Shown here: positions 34,691 to 47,700 of the stretch, piece by piece
Layout: each line of letters begins with the position of its first letter
Position numbering within the stretch: position 1 is the first letter of the stretch
NCBI GenBank assembly: GCA_003864495.1
Contig: ML133503.1
Coordinates: 248,001-312,000 of the forward strand
DNA: 64,000 nt
Source: Nemopilema nomurai
Lineage: Eukaryota; Cnidaria; Scyphozoa; Rhizostomeae; Rhizostomatidae
Direction of reading: 5' to 3'
Made by a program: the position numbers and the translations under genes
The notes under the pieces: model-generated
Databases searched by the model: none
What the model saw: only the letters and a program-made list of their open reading frames with translations
Told to the model about the DNA's origin: nothing

Positions 34691-37300
34691 TCTGGAGATA
34701 TGCAGGTGAGATGGTAGGATGTGTACGGCGATATTGCGATAGCTCTCGACTATGTTAAAGTGAATTCTTCGTGAAATAAGTTGCCTCATAACGGTTTCAA
34801 ACTTAAAGGTTCTATAAGCAAGATTAAGATTACCAAGTGCGCAAATATTTCGTTTACGTTGCATCTTTCCTGCTCAAACGATCTGAAAAATATTTTGAAC
34901 GAAATGTAACCACTTCCGGAAAATTCATTTGGATCGATTAACGATCCCAATAAAATTGGTGCATTTAAATGCCAATGTCAAACTGTGGCAGGGTTGAAAT
35001 TCCTAAAATGCTGAGCATGCAAGGCCTGTCACGAGGTTTGACCGAAATATCCAGGCAGACAAACTCGAATACTAATTGATCGAACAGTTATCCTTCCTAG
35101 CAAATATAACTTCATCCGTTCAAAGGAATATCGTGTTGTCGAATGGGAACACAGTCTAACATTCCTTTACACTTTTAGTTGAAGTTAATCTACAAGCGTA
35201 TTGGCAAAAGAACTGAAAATAAAAGGAATTAGGATAGTGCTTAAGTTGCAGTTTCGTTCTCTGTGACCTCATTTCCAGCAATCCCCAATATTTTCTAGAG
35301 CGAATTACCGCTGAAGCTGGTATTGGCCACGAGGCTTCTCTGTCACAATGACTGGAACAAGAATCTTCGCTGTTAGGTGTGTCAATACGCTGACAACGGT
35401 TGCTTGGGCTACTTTGATATCGCTCGTTTGTTCGCTTTCAAATAGCAAGAATTGCAGAAGCGCTTTGTTGAAACGTTATATGAAATGGAGCGTATCAAAT
35501 GTCCGTTCGAGGTAAACATTGCTCAACCTCTCAGGAGAATTGCGAATACATTCTTGCTGAGCAAAGCGTTCAATTAGCCAAGCCCCCAAGGCCCCCTTGT
35601 CCCCAAACAACCCAGCCAGAACGGTTGGTCAGCAGAAATGTGACGTTGTGTGGGCTTTAGACTCGTTGGTCCTTTATTCCTAGGTAGTTTACATTATTAT
35701 GAAAACAATTAAACTTTCATGAAAATTGGGGAGGGAATAAGTCGCAGATTGACAGAAGCATCAACTTGGCCAATGGCAATGGGGCTCATGTGGCGCTGCA
35801 TTGGCCCACTTGAGGTTGTTGCTGTGTTAATTTAGGGCCCATTTCACTTTGTGGCACCAACTGTCATTAACGTGTGTTTAAACGAAGAAATCAATCAGCA
35901 CCAAGCTAGGAAACTCGTTGCTTGGTTAGCGACCTGTCGGGCACGGTAAAACGATATTGGCTCACGAAATGCAGTTAGCTTTGAAAAAAATAATGGCCAA
36001 ATTAACATTATCATTTGGGCCTGTGTTCTAGGACAAAGTGTGTTAGCACCTAGGTGATCGCCTTTGCCCTACAATGAATCATGCATTGTATAAACAGCTA
36101 CGTAATGGCAGCAGGAAAAAAATGTCATCTGACCCAGAACGAAAATGAAATGTGGCCGATAAACACAAACTCTGCTGTTTCTATCCCTGTAGCAGTGAAG
36201 CGGGTACTGCTAAAAAAAGTTTAACACAGTTATTCTTAGAAGTGTTTTTATTCTGAGCTTCAACAGCGTCTTTTCCACAATCAAAATTTCTATGGACAAA
36301 ATGGTAGTAAGAATAGATATAATTACCACGAAAAAACAAACACAGAGTTTGAACAGGTTTACCACGGAATCCTATCTACGAAATAACAACAAAGCCCCAA
36401 AGATAAAATCAATTTTTTGACTCCGAGAAGGAAAGCTATGCCATTTTAATTAAATATCTTCGTGTCCTGGGTTGCGTTGCTCTCCAAAACAAGACAATAC
36501 ATTATAGGCTATTTTGTACGACTTTTTTTTACTTTTCTTGCAGTAAATGCTTCAAAGAAGTAGAGACCAATAATCGTTTGTTTATCATGTTCATGTCAAA
36601 TCTACTCTCTCACAAAAGTAATTCTGCATCAAAACAAAAAACTCAGTCATGCAGTATTTAGAATATGTTCCTAACAGTGATTGGTTCATCCTTAAATAAG
36701 GTCTACAGGACAAGGGATCTATATAATATGACATAAATCATATATCAGTGTAATTTTTCTCTATTCATGGAAGGGGTGAATAAGTGGGAGCTGGGGCAAC
36801 AGAGGGCAAAAACAGGGTGATGGTAGAGATTCTTATCACTGACCCATTCATCTCGACCAACAAACTTAAGGATTTTGCATACACCCATCAAAACAGCAAA
36901 GTGTACCTAGAATTACATGGGTGAGTATCTGGAACTGAGGATATCACTAAAATCATATGGGTTTAGGGCCAGACTTTGGAAAAGCAAGACATGGGAGATA
37001 AAAGGAGAAAACCAAGGGATGCAGAAACCGACAGGCCTGAACTGTACCGCGGATCGAAAATTAGGGGCAACAATATCAGCTTTGGGCTTCTCTATACATC
37101 CGTGCTGGAACATGCTGGTATAACAAAATATGGGCGAAAATCTGCATTAGATAAATTTTCAACAGACTTTTAGCAAATTCTTAGCAAATTCTACTAGACA
37201 CAGTAACATTATGACTGACAGAAATACATTGAACGAAAAAATTTCGACGTAGTATTACAAGAGAACCATACAAAACAGTGGACTAGGTGCAGGATTTGAA

Positions 37301-37519
37301 TCAGTTCTTGACTAAAGACATGTTTCGGAACCACTCACATTCGCTCTCATTCTCTTTTAGTCGTCTTCCCGGCGTTCCATTCTCGCAGATCTCCCGCTCT
37401 CGTGTTTTCGTTGTCGCTGTTGTTGTCAAAAGGTCGAGTAAGTCGGTCGTGTCCGGTGGAAGCCTACGAAAGAAATTGGAACTGGTTACACGTGCATTCG
37501 AAACATGTCGAGGAGAAAT
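37301..37519 (-). other. Weak candidate coding exon, unknown
   Basis: After a good acceptor (GTTTACTTTCAG) an open frame of 72 codons runs to TGA at 37301. It has a protein-like composition (segments RRLPPDTTDLLDLLTTTATT and CENGTPGRRLKENESECEW). A donor-like GTGAGT occurs inside near 37335, so it could also be an internal exon. There is no ATG in the early part and I recognise no family. A frame of this length can arise by chance. Confidence 0.2.
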
Positions 37520-40500
37520 CTGAAAGTAAACACAGATCAGACTTTATAAATTGTGATGGAATGCCCGTTTAAGCTGATTGAGACTATAAACAGTAAGGCA
37601 AATAACAAATACGCGCAATAAGTTAAGAAAAAAGGGATGGAATGAATAGCAGATCAGCTCATAACTATAAAAAGAAAATGCCACGGTGAGACAGAAAAAG
37701 GTTCTCTACATAGCAAGGCGTGTCGTTACATACAGAGAGTGTACGTTTGTGTTCACGGTGTAATGGAGTTTGCCGTTGGTGGTGCTTTTTAGCACAGATG
37801 TACGCAAATGCAAGCAACCAAAGGAACGTACAAAAAAGTAATCACAAGCTACGATGCCATCACAGGGCTAAGCAGATGTCTTGTCCTGTTTTATTTGCTA
37901 ATGGCTTTCACAGAGTTACGATCAATTATGCCCGAAGCTTAACAAAACAACGGCATTAATCTTGTTTCATATTTCTAAGCGCATGCATTAATATTAGATG
38001 AGGTTTCTTTGAAGCTGAACCATGACTCAGGTGCTCTGTGCTATTATCATCATCCTCTTTGGCAAAAATGCCTTCGCATCCCGATGGCTTCGATTATTTC
38101 AATGATTCTTTCCACCGCGACCAGTCTGGTTAAATATTAAGGCCCCTCCGCACAATGCAACAACGAAAAACCCCAAAATGCATTCAAAGGCTGGTGAGAG
38201 ACAAAAAGGCCAGGACCTTCGCGCAGCTAAATTAAAAAACAATGATGCTTGCAAGAGGCTCTTTCGATCTGCGTGTACGTAGCCGGCAAACCAACTTATT
38301 GACAGGCTGTGGTTACAATGGGAAATTTTTCAGACTATATTTAAAGATAGAACAGTGGAAATCCACCTGCTGGGACTAAATTTTGGTTTTTTGCGGATTA
38401 CCTTGATGTTAAAAACACCGATGTCGCAGATACAGGTGACCAAAACTGTACGCGTTACTTCTAGGTTAGGAATGAATGGGGTTTATTCCATTTCATCACT
38501 GACACAGGAAAAGACCTTACATATAATATAACGTAGCATACATGAAAATAACATCCCTCTTCAAAGTAGAGACACAGCTGGAGCTAGACATTTCTAAAAG
38601 TAGCAAGGAGCTGCGCTGCAGCAAAAGGCACCGGTGACCTGCGCAGGCGTTCTGTAACGCAAAATACATCGATTGATGGTAGCATTGTCTGTCAATTATG
38701 TGGTTCTGCCATGTCGCTGGTTTTCATTAAATTTCTAGCCACTTTATCAATACTAGCTCTACTATATTTCTAACTAAAAGGCGCAAAGAAATCTGATTTA
38801 ATGAACGTGGAGAGACGTCAACAGAAGCTATTCACATAAGCAAACCGGATTCACGCGAACAGTTTTCTGCCCCGTTATCGCGAATGGGCTTGCTTTTAAT
38901 GAACTCATTTTCAAAACGAGGGCTTCGCTCATTTTGGCGCCAAGTCAGTTGAACAAAGCGAGCCCATTTGCAACAAGAGCCTAGGGTTACAGGAACACAG
39001 AGCGTCTTAACCTCCCGAATATGTCGTCGTGGTGGCAGCACAGTGATATTGGGTTATATCCAGGGAAAACGAGCGAGGACGATGCGAGACGAAGAACTTT
39101 GAAAACTTCCTTCACAGCAGAGGTGTTTACAAGCTGACCACATTGCCATTGGTAGACTTTGAAAGAATATTTACGTAATTCTCTAAGTTTATTATTCCTA
39201 AAACTATAAGTTGCTCGACGTACAATACCACGAATGAATACCTGGCGAGAATATTATACTCCTTTGTGTTTCGGTTTTCAGGACGAAGACAAGCAAACAC
39301 AGGAAACCGATTTGAATCCGAACAAAAGGAAAGAATTGTCACTTGGTGTTGGAGCGCCAACACCAAAGGAGAGATGGTTTAAAAGAGACTAAAGGCAGCA
39401 AATGCACTGGGATTTGTTGTACTCGGTGGTTAGAATTTGGTGGCAGGATAGTGGCAGAGAGTATCATGTGGCGAATGCTACGTATGAGAAGCGAAAGGAC
39501 AGTGGACTTAGGACTGCAAACAAATGAAGATTTTCAGGGTAAACAAGGCAACAAAACTCTATTCAAAAACAGAAATTAAAGTTTACTGCACAAACATTCA
39601 CAAGAATGAAAATGGAAGGCTATTTAGGGTATTTTTTCAACAAAATCTGCAAGCCCCCACGCCGGCAGTATGGGGGCAGCGGGGGTAACCTCACCCTGAC
39701 CTAAGTGAGGAGCGAGGGTAAGACGCGGCAACAAATGAAGGCACATATGAACCCAAACAACAAAGGCAAATTTGGCTAGTTTATTGCCTTTTTCTGCAAC
39801 ATGTAAGGTTCTCCGATTTAAAAGCGAACTGTTTCACGCCTGCTCTGCGTACGATTTCTCGATCTCCTCATTGACCAAATCCATTCACAATTCGCTCTCA
39901 AGCAAACAAGGCCTTGGAGTCTCGGGGTATCTGCGCAACAATACCTCACATCCCTTAACAGCCTTTCAAAAGGTAGTCGTTTAATATCATTCAGCAAGCA
40001 TGGACACTCCATGCATAGTGTCGCAGCCAATACAAAGTCGATTAATGCGCTTGATAAAATGAATATTAAGATATCAAAGACCACAGGCGACCCCTTGTCA
40101 CCTCTATAGAGCACGCAAAGAGAAAATCAGAATAAAACATAACCTCAAGCCCTCCTTGATAACGCTGAATTGTGTTCTTGACGAGATTTGTACCACGCTA
40201 ATGAAAGGTTGTTCTGCTTGACATCAAATGGAACAAAAGCCCAAAGACAAAACTCTTCGGTTAGATAACAACACTTTTCATTGACGTTATCAACTACGAT
40301 GTCATTCCCAGGCACGGTTGTGAATCATTTTTGCAATTGAAACTAAACACGATAATAATTCGGCTGGGAAAGAACACGAGAAAAAGAACCAATAGCGTTC
40401 TCTAGAAACGCATGCGGGGGAGAGGGGGTCTTTCGCTCCAAATGTGAACGCCTTACCAGAGATGGAGTTTTTTAAGTAAATCGGCAGAGCGATTTAAATG

Positions 40501-40667
40501 CGAGAAGAGATGTTTCTTTCACCAATGATAAACAACACACGTAAACAAGATGTTTACTCACCTTTGTAGCAAGTCAACCTCAGATTACGATGTCAACTGA
40601 TTACGTGGGCAACTCAAAATCCCAAAACGATGTACCGGAAGTTAAGAGCAGCAAATTAAAGGAAAAA

Positions 40668-41137
40668 AGATGTGCTACAATGGTCGAGGTACAAAGATGT
40701 GCCGTAATGGGTGAGATACAAAGAGGTGCCATAATAGCTGAGATACAAAGATGTGCCATAATATGTGCCATAATGGCTGAGATACAAAGATGTGCCATAA
40801 TGGCTGATATACCAAAGATGTGCCATAATGGGTGAGGTACAAAGATGTGGCATAATGGCTGATATACCAAAGATGTGCCATAATGGCTGATATACCAAAG
40901 ATGTGCCATAATGGGTGAGGTACAAAGATGTGCCATAATGGGTGAGGTACAAAGATGTGCCGTAATGGGTGAGATACAAAGAGGTGCCATAATAGCTGAG
41001 ATACAAAGATGTGCCATAATATGTGCCATAATGGCTGAGATACAAAGATGTGCCATAATGGCTGATATACCAAAGATGTGCCATATTGGGTGAGGTACAA
41101 AGAGGTGCCATAATGGGTGAGATACACAAGAGGTGTC
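40668..41137. repeat. 27/28-bp minisatellite with 258-bp higher-order repeat
   Basis: About 17 tandem units of two related types: AATGGCTGAGATACAAAGAT + GTGCCAT (27 bp) and the variant with GATATACCAAAG (28 bp). A block with the same order of variants occurs twice (starting 40689 and 40947), so the array grew partly by a 258-bp duplication. Long open frames on the minus strand across the array come only from the near-multiple-of-three unit length. Confidence 0.95.
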
Positions 41138-43830
41138 ACTGTTGCAAGCATTTTAGAGAATTCTTGCAGATCTTGGCTCCTTCCGAAAGCACAAACAACC
41201 AAATGATCCCCGTTCTGCGAAATGTTGGTTAGGGTGCTTTGTCAGGGACGTTCTTTGGATTTGGAGGGCTAAATGAACAGTCCCCGATTGGCAAAATGCA
41301 GGACTGTTTTCATTAAAACGCTACGCGAGATGAAATGATCCTATCTTCACCCTTAGTTCTTAGCGAAACAAGATGCGACTCTCGGCTTAATGTGTCGGTT
41401 TGCAATGATCTCATTAAATCGCATTAACTGAAAATAAGATCGACAGTGTAAATTGGTTTGAAATGGCGATACTTTATAGGGTTTCCCTCAAGTAACAATG
41501 GGTCATTGCATTTATGGTAAACAGGGAACGACCAAACAAGTGCACTGGCGAAGCGAGGCATTCCACAGTTGAAGGCTAGAGGGGGACTCGGGTTGCGGGA
41601 ACGGATGCCGAAGAACCCGCAAGGTGCAAGATAATAAGTTCAGGAGAGATGAAAGATCAGGGTACATAACTCGCTAAAGAGTAAAAACGTAGCGAACAAG
41701 CCGAGAAAGGTCAAGTCTGAATCTGAAGACGGCAACAAGGCGCTCTAAGGAAACACGGGCAACTGCAAATTAGGAAAAGTGGATCATCTTCATGAAGCGA
41801 CTTCCCAATTTTAATATGATTTGTGGTCCTTTGCCCCGACAACTCATATTTAGCAAATCTACTATGGTAGAAGACAGGATCACGGATTTCAAATCTAGGC
41901 CATAATAATCAGGACCACTCGACGAGATTCGCTTCAATCCTAATTTATCTGAATGTAACGTGCAGCGGCGTGAAGCGTTCTCAACTATTAAGAGGTCACG
42001 CAAAGGTAATTAATTAATGGTCGCTACTACAAATAGGACTAGTTCCGGTGCAGAACAGTGAATTAGAAAGTTACAAAGACGTGAACAGGGTATAAGGGAA
42101 ATGAAAGAATGTTCAGCGACTTATCAGAAAAGGCCTCAAATTAGCAAGAAAGGATCGCCCCGTGTGCGTCCTCCAGAAACTGCGAAGTCTATGACGTTGG
42201 AAGCCTGGAGACGAGGGTTCGAGCAGAGCAGGGAGGTCCAGCACTGACGTCAAAATTTGATCGTATCGAACAGTTCGGGGGAACCGGGGCTCATTCCTGA
42301 TAAAAGCTTAGGCCCTAGTTGATAAGTGAGGCATCAAATGCGGTTTTGGGAAACTACCATACAGTGTGTCGGAAGGTATACACCAACACCATACAAAGAT
42401 CTCGGGGGAGGGAGGGGGGAGTGCACCATTTATTAAAGAAAACAATTAAAAAAAGAAAAGAATACTAAAGCCAGGAAAAAGTTCTGGTTGGAAAACTTAT
42501 ACACTACAGATGTAACAAGGGTCGTGTAGGAAACAGCCAGTATAATTTGAAAATCCACTCGCTTGAGTTTATGGATAGAATAGGGATAAGATGTAGTAGG
42601 CGAATGAATTACGGAAAAGCAACGGTGTGTGTTTTACCACAGCCACGCAAAGCAAAGCTAGGGAATTATCAAGGGAAAGTAACGTCATCCCACTTTGGAG
42701 AAAGAAACAAAATACACAAAAAAGCTTTCTGCAGTGAGTCAAGCAATCACTCAGCTTATTTGCTCTTTGCTTGTTCTACAGGACAAAACATTACAGTGTC
42801 CGATTGTGTCACGCAGAAGAGTAAGGCTCTCAGCAATATTTGCTTACGTAGACAGGTATTTGGTAGAATTAAAAGCGATAGCATGAAGATCAGACGAGCC
42901 AATAACAATTGGGTGGCAAAGATAGCGCACTGAATTTCTATGGTGGTGATTTTGATACCCCGTGGTTTGAGACGTCTAACGAAGTAGAGAGAGTCATAAC
43001 TAAAACAACGCTAAAGGATGTTTACAATTGAAGTCTGATTGACAACCCAGGGACATTTTTCTCACGGGCACTTCAAATATCAGAAAGAAGCTGAACGCTG
43101 AGTTTTTCAATGTTGAAGTTCCCTTAGTTAATTGCTCAAGGCCTTTAGAAATCAAGGCTCGTATTTTCGCATTAAATACGAAAAGAAGGTGGTCCTAGGT
43201 CAAACGTGTGTTTTACTAGAAGGGGGATAATAAGGGTGCATAATTATCTCAGAATGACAATAGGGAGCCAATTACGAGCCATTAACATGGCTATCCACGA
43301 GGACACAACGGTGGCAAACACTCTCACGGCGGCAGTTGAGATAAAGGCGAAAAGAGACAACTTGTACAGTGTCGCATTCCTACGTATTCAGCACTATCCC
43401 TGTTAAAAACACGAGATTGGTGATTTGGAGATCGATAAACAAGCAGTCTCAGATTTGAGCTGAGTTTGCACCAGATGACTGCGTCAAAGAAGTGTAACGT
43501 AGACACAAGCTTGGTTGGAAGAAGCAGATGGAGTGATTAGCTGTTGCAGTTCGACGGCATTGCAAGGAGCAATAGAACGCGTAGAGATAAAAGCTGGTGG
43601 GTATGCAGCCGAAAGTAAGTATCAGCGCTGGCTGATTTGGCCAGGATTGTAGGAAATAATTGTAAAGGGGCATAAGAGATAATGAAAGACTAGGCCGAAC
43701 AGTGTAAGATAGCAAAGGATCGTTATCGCAACAACAGGTGAGTACATTCTTTTAATGGCTTCCCACCTAATCTCTAGGAATGATTTCACGGAAAATTGCA
43801 AAAGGATTAGGATTTCAAAAAGGAAACGAC

Positions 43831-43991
43831 AATGAAGTCTGGATAGCCAAAGAAAGGAGCACGCCAAATGAAGTCTGGATAGCCAATGATTGGTATGTGA
43901 TTGACCAGTAATTGAAAATCACTAGATCAAATGACGATCATGAGTTGTCAATCACAGCCAGCAGCTGGAAATCACTAGATCAAATGACGAT
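43831..43991. repeat. Two interleaved short direct repeats
   Basis: AATGAAGTCTGGATAGCCA occurs at 43831-43849 and 43867-43885, and a 22-base segment containing ATCACTAGATCAAATGACGA occurs near 43917 and again near 43970. They suggest two small local duplications. No function is suggested. Confidence 0.8.
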
Positions 43992-44786
43992 GATGGGAAG
44001 GCTTTAAAGGTAGGATGCAACAGAGAAACATTTTGATGTAAAGAAGAAGCACGCGGTAAGTGAAGGAGGAAACTTACAGTGAATCAGTGATTGATCAAGT
44101 TCGCGACTACATACTCGGGGGAATACTGGTAGCACTTGTAGACAAAGAGTGGTATAAGCTTGAATGGCTTGCATTCCACGGATGGCAAATGCATGGAGTT
44201 ATGCCTTAAGATAATAATAAAGAACAAAAGAGAATGATATCATTACAAAACATCTCTTGAACACAAGGTTCTGTAACGTATACAAGTTTCTCTTTTCAAT
44301 TGCTAATAAATGTCTTCATAATCCAATAAATACATGAAACGTCTTGATAGAAACTGCCTTATACAAGCCAAACAGGTTTGCAGGCTTAGTGAAACACGTT
44401 TAAGATAGTAATAATGATAGCTCCTAGGGGTTGCTACAACTGTAGAGGGTATGTGGACTTTAGCTGCGATGACGTCATAAAGAATTCCATTCTAGGTGAA
44501 AAATGAGAGAGTCAGTCCAGGTATAAACTGAACTCAAAACCTTGTCTCTTCTGTCTAGTGCTGAGGAAAGCGCCCGTGAATTAGGCTGGCGCACTTAAAA
44601 AAAATTCAAAAACAGATACGAAATCAAAAGGGTCAATGTAATGCTTGAACTAAAAAAAGCTAGCAGGCAAGGGGGTAGACGTTTTCAAAATGCAGGACTG
44701 GGCGCATGCAAATTAAATAAAGGATGAGTGAAAGCTCTTTGAGCCTTTCTCACATTCATGACGGGGGGTGGCAAAGACTTACCTGT

Positions 44787-47700
44787 TTATTTCTTCAGGT
44801 TTCTAAGCGTCCTTGATGCCCATACAGCTAAGGTTTTTGTCTTTGGCACTTTTGACCTTCTGGCTTCCTGCATTAGATCTTGGTACACTTGGTTATCGAC
44901 GATGGGCACCATTGCTGGGCCAAAAACGGAACATAAGTCTCCAATTAGGCCACAGCAAGCACCGATAAGACTGTCCGTTCTATCAGGGTCTTGTGCAATT
45001 ATTTCGATAAACTTCATAACATTGGCAACGTGGGGTTCAACCACTTTCACGTCGGCTAGAATTGAACAAAAGAAAAAATTAAACAACCATTAACTTTCGT
45101 TCACATATGAATCATTTTAAAGCCTCGAAGCATAGGTGCGCCAGGAGCCAAAAAGTAGTTTAAATGGGAAAGAACAGAGAGTTCGTCTAGCTACAAACAC
45201 TGCAAGGTTTTCACCGAGGGTAGCTCTCCTTCTGGATAGATGCCCTTTGAATATGGCCGCCAAATGTGATAACTGAGCATTGGGTGTTAATTGAGAACAT
45301 TTGGGTATTTCAAATAACGCAAAAGAGGAAAAGCATTTTGCACGAAAAGAAGAAAAGTAGCTTGTCAAGACTGGCTACATGTCGATAGCAAGAACTTAAG
45401 AAAATTTGAATGGGGTAATCATTGATCTCCCCCCCCCCCCTGAATAATTGCCTACCCAAATCAAGTAAGACCTCTGATTGAACAGTTTACTTGCAACATA
45501 CATACTTGTGCAATATTGAACAGGGGGTTTTGGATTGCTCTTCGATCATCAGGCCGCTATTTGCCTATCAGGCCGCTATTTGCAAGCTAATCACTTGGCG
45601 AAAAAGCATTGCATTTTGCCATGTCTCGGTAAGGGATGGTGGGTTGGAAAATCCGCTTTGTCAGATGCAGCCCATCTCATAAACAGTTCTTTTAAAGGTC
45701 GTTTGAATATGAGGGTCAATTTTTGCTGCAGTTTGGACATCTAATCGCTTTCTTAGACAGCTTTGGGGGAAAACTTAACTGGACTACTGCCAAAAAGCCA
45801 CGTTCACAAATAAGGAATAAGACATGAAATTAAACGCTTTGCTTTACTGAGCACTGACTGAGAATTTTTCGCATAAGACGTGAACGTTTCATTAAATTTG
45901 GCCTGGCCGCCAAAACAAAAACAAAAAAAACCACGGGAACTTTTAACAAAGACCTCCAAGTGAACAGGCCCTGATGAAAAGAAGATCGAAATGCCAGGCC
46001 AGTAAGAAGATATTGGGTCTGCGTCCATGGTTATCGCCGTGCGAAAGCAAAATATTTTGAAAGTGGCGGTCGTAGAACGGCTGCATCTTAACGAGGGTCA
46101 TTTTCACCGACACATATGAAACTACACCAGCCAATACGACAGTTGACACCTGCTATGAATAGAATTTTCTCACCAAAGCCTCAATCGGGCGACTAAATCA
46201 GGACGCAAACTCAACCAGTTTGATTGCATCACGCTCTAATGATTGGGCCTTATCAAGCCTTTTCAACTTTTCTATATATATTAAACAAGAATTCTTCTCT
46301 ATCTTGAAATGGGAACGTAACAGAAAATAGAGGTAAATAGCAAGAGAGTCTAATTAAAGAGGGGTGTCTAATTACAAAGGGTGTCAAATAACAGTCAATC
46401 AATCAAAGGCAAGATTCAAACAACAGTAATTTACAGCAGATCAAACTTCTTCGAATGCGTTTAGGCCTAAGGGGGGAGCTAGAGGAAGGACTGTCCATCT
46501 TATTATAGATGGAGTCTTATCAAAGAGTGGGCCAAGCTGGGAGCGCGACCGTCTTCCCAAGAAAGAGAGTGGTTCAGATGGGCAATGACCAACGTCAAAA
46601 TTTGGCCTCAATAAAAAAAATTAGAAAAAAGACGAACTTACGACTAATATTTTTCTCGTCCTCTCCTTTTAGACCTTGAACAATGCTTGTGAAAGCTTCT
46701 AAGCAGGACTCCCTGAGCTCATTCACAAAATCGATCACATCATAGTCAGTCTGCAATCAAAGGCAAGATTTAAACAACAGTAATTTACAGCAGATCAAAC
46801 TTCTTCGAATGCGTTTAGGCCTAAGGGGGGAGCTAGAGGAAGGACTGTCTAACAGAATGCAATTTGCATTTTCAAACTAAACAGGCCATCCATCTTATAA
46901 GAACATTACCAAGCGCGCTATTGTTTATCATGGGGCGAAACTTTTAATTTCAGCGCGAGGTTTCCGATAAAGGCGTCTTCGCGGCCAGAAATTAAGAATG
47001 CCCGGGCTGTCATACTGGTGAATCCGCGGGTGGAATAGAGCACACGAAAGAAAATAATAAAATATAATAAATAAAAAAATTCTTTCAATTCCTTATGTAA
47101 ACATCAAGTCATAATACGCTAAAATCATAGGAAAATATTAAATAATGCAGCTGTTCTTCTAAATGATGATCAAGTGGAAGTCTTGAAAAGGAAGGCCTTC
47201 AAAGAGTTATCCTGTTTGCTTTTGTTTCGTACAAGCACTTTCAAACTAAAAATATTCACCACCAATTAAAATTTTAGAATAACTTTTCCAGTTCTCGACA
47301 GTAAATGATTTTACTTTCCTCGATGTTAACGGTTCAAGTTGTTAAGTCCCTCAATCACGTGATATAGTCTGATATATAATTTGTCTGACTTTTCGGAAGA
47401 TCGGTTTCCCTAGGAATATACTTGGGACTTCTCTTAGCATGAGCCTCTTATTCCCCTTACAAAGGTTCTTTGAGAAACAAGTGAATTGTGAATGCGAGAA
47501 GTCTAGTTCTAAGACTTTAAATTTGAATGAGAAATGGTCAGCCAACAATTAGTGCGTAGATTAACGTGCATTTGGGACGCCGCGAGTGGGGATGGGGTAA
47601 AGACATGCCCCCCTGACGAACAGACTTGCAAATCCAATACATTTCAGGGGTAAATATCCTAAATATTCTAGGGTAAACATATCTCTAGGGATAATAAGTA

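Larger units (their letters stand above)
34691..44786. other. 10-kb region without a confident gene
   Basis: Both strands were read for coding segments; none shows clear family resemblance. The contents seen are a 27/28-bp minisatellite (40668-41137), a weak candidate exon on the minus strand (37301-37519) and a pair of short direct repeats at 43831-43991. The right end may hold the KPNB1 3' UTR. Confidence 0.4.

Noticed and set aside
40601..41202. Three overlapping minus-strand open frames of 150-175 codons
   Set aside because: They run over the 27/28-bp minisatellite. Repeating units free of stops keep several frames open; the peptides are simple repeats, not proteins.
42547..42933. Plus-strand open frame of 128 codons
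   Set aside because: No family resemblance, no ATG in good context, no splice partners seen; length is within chance for this many kilobases.
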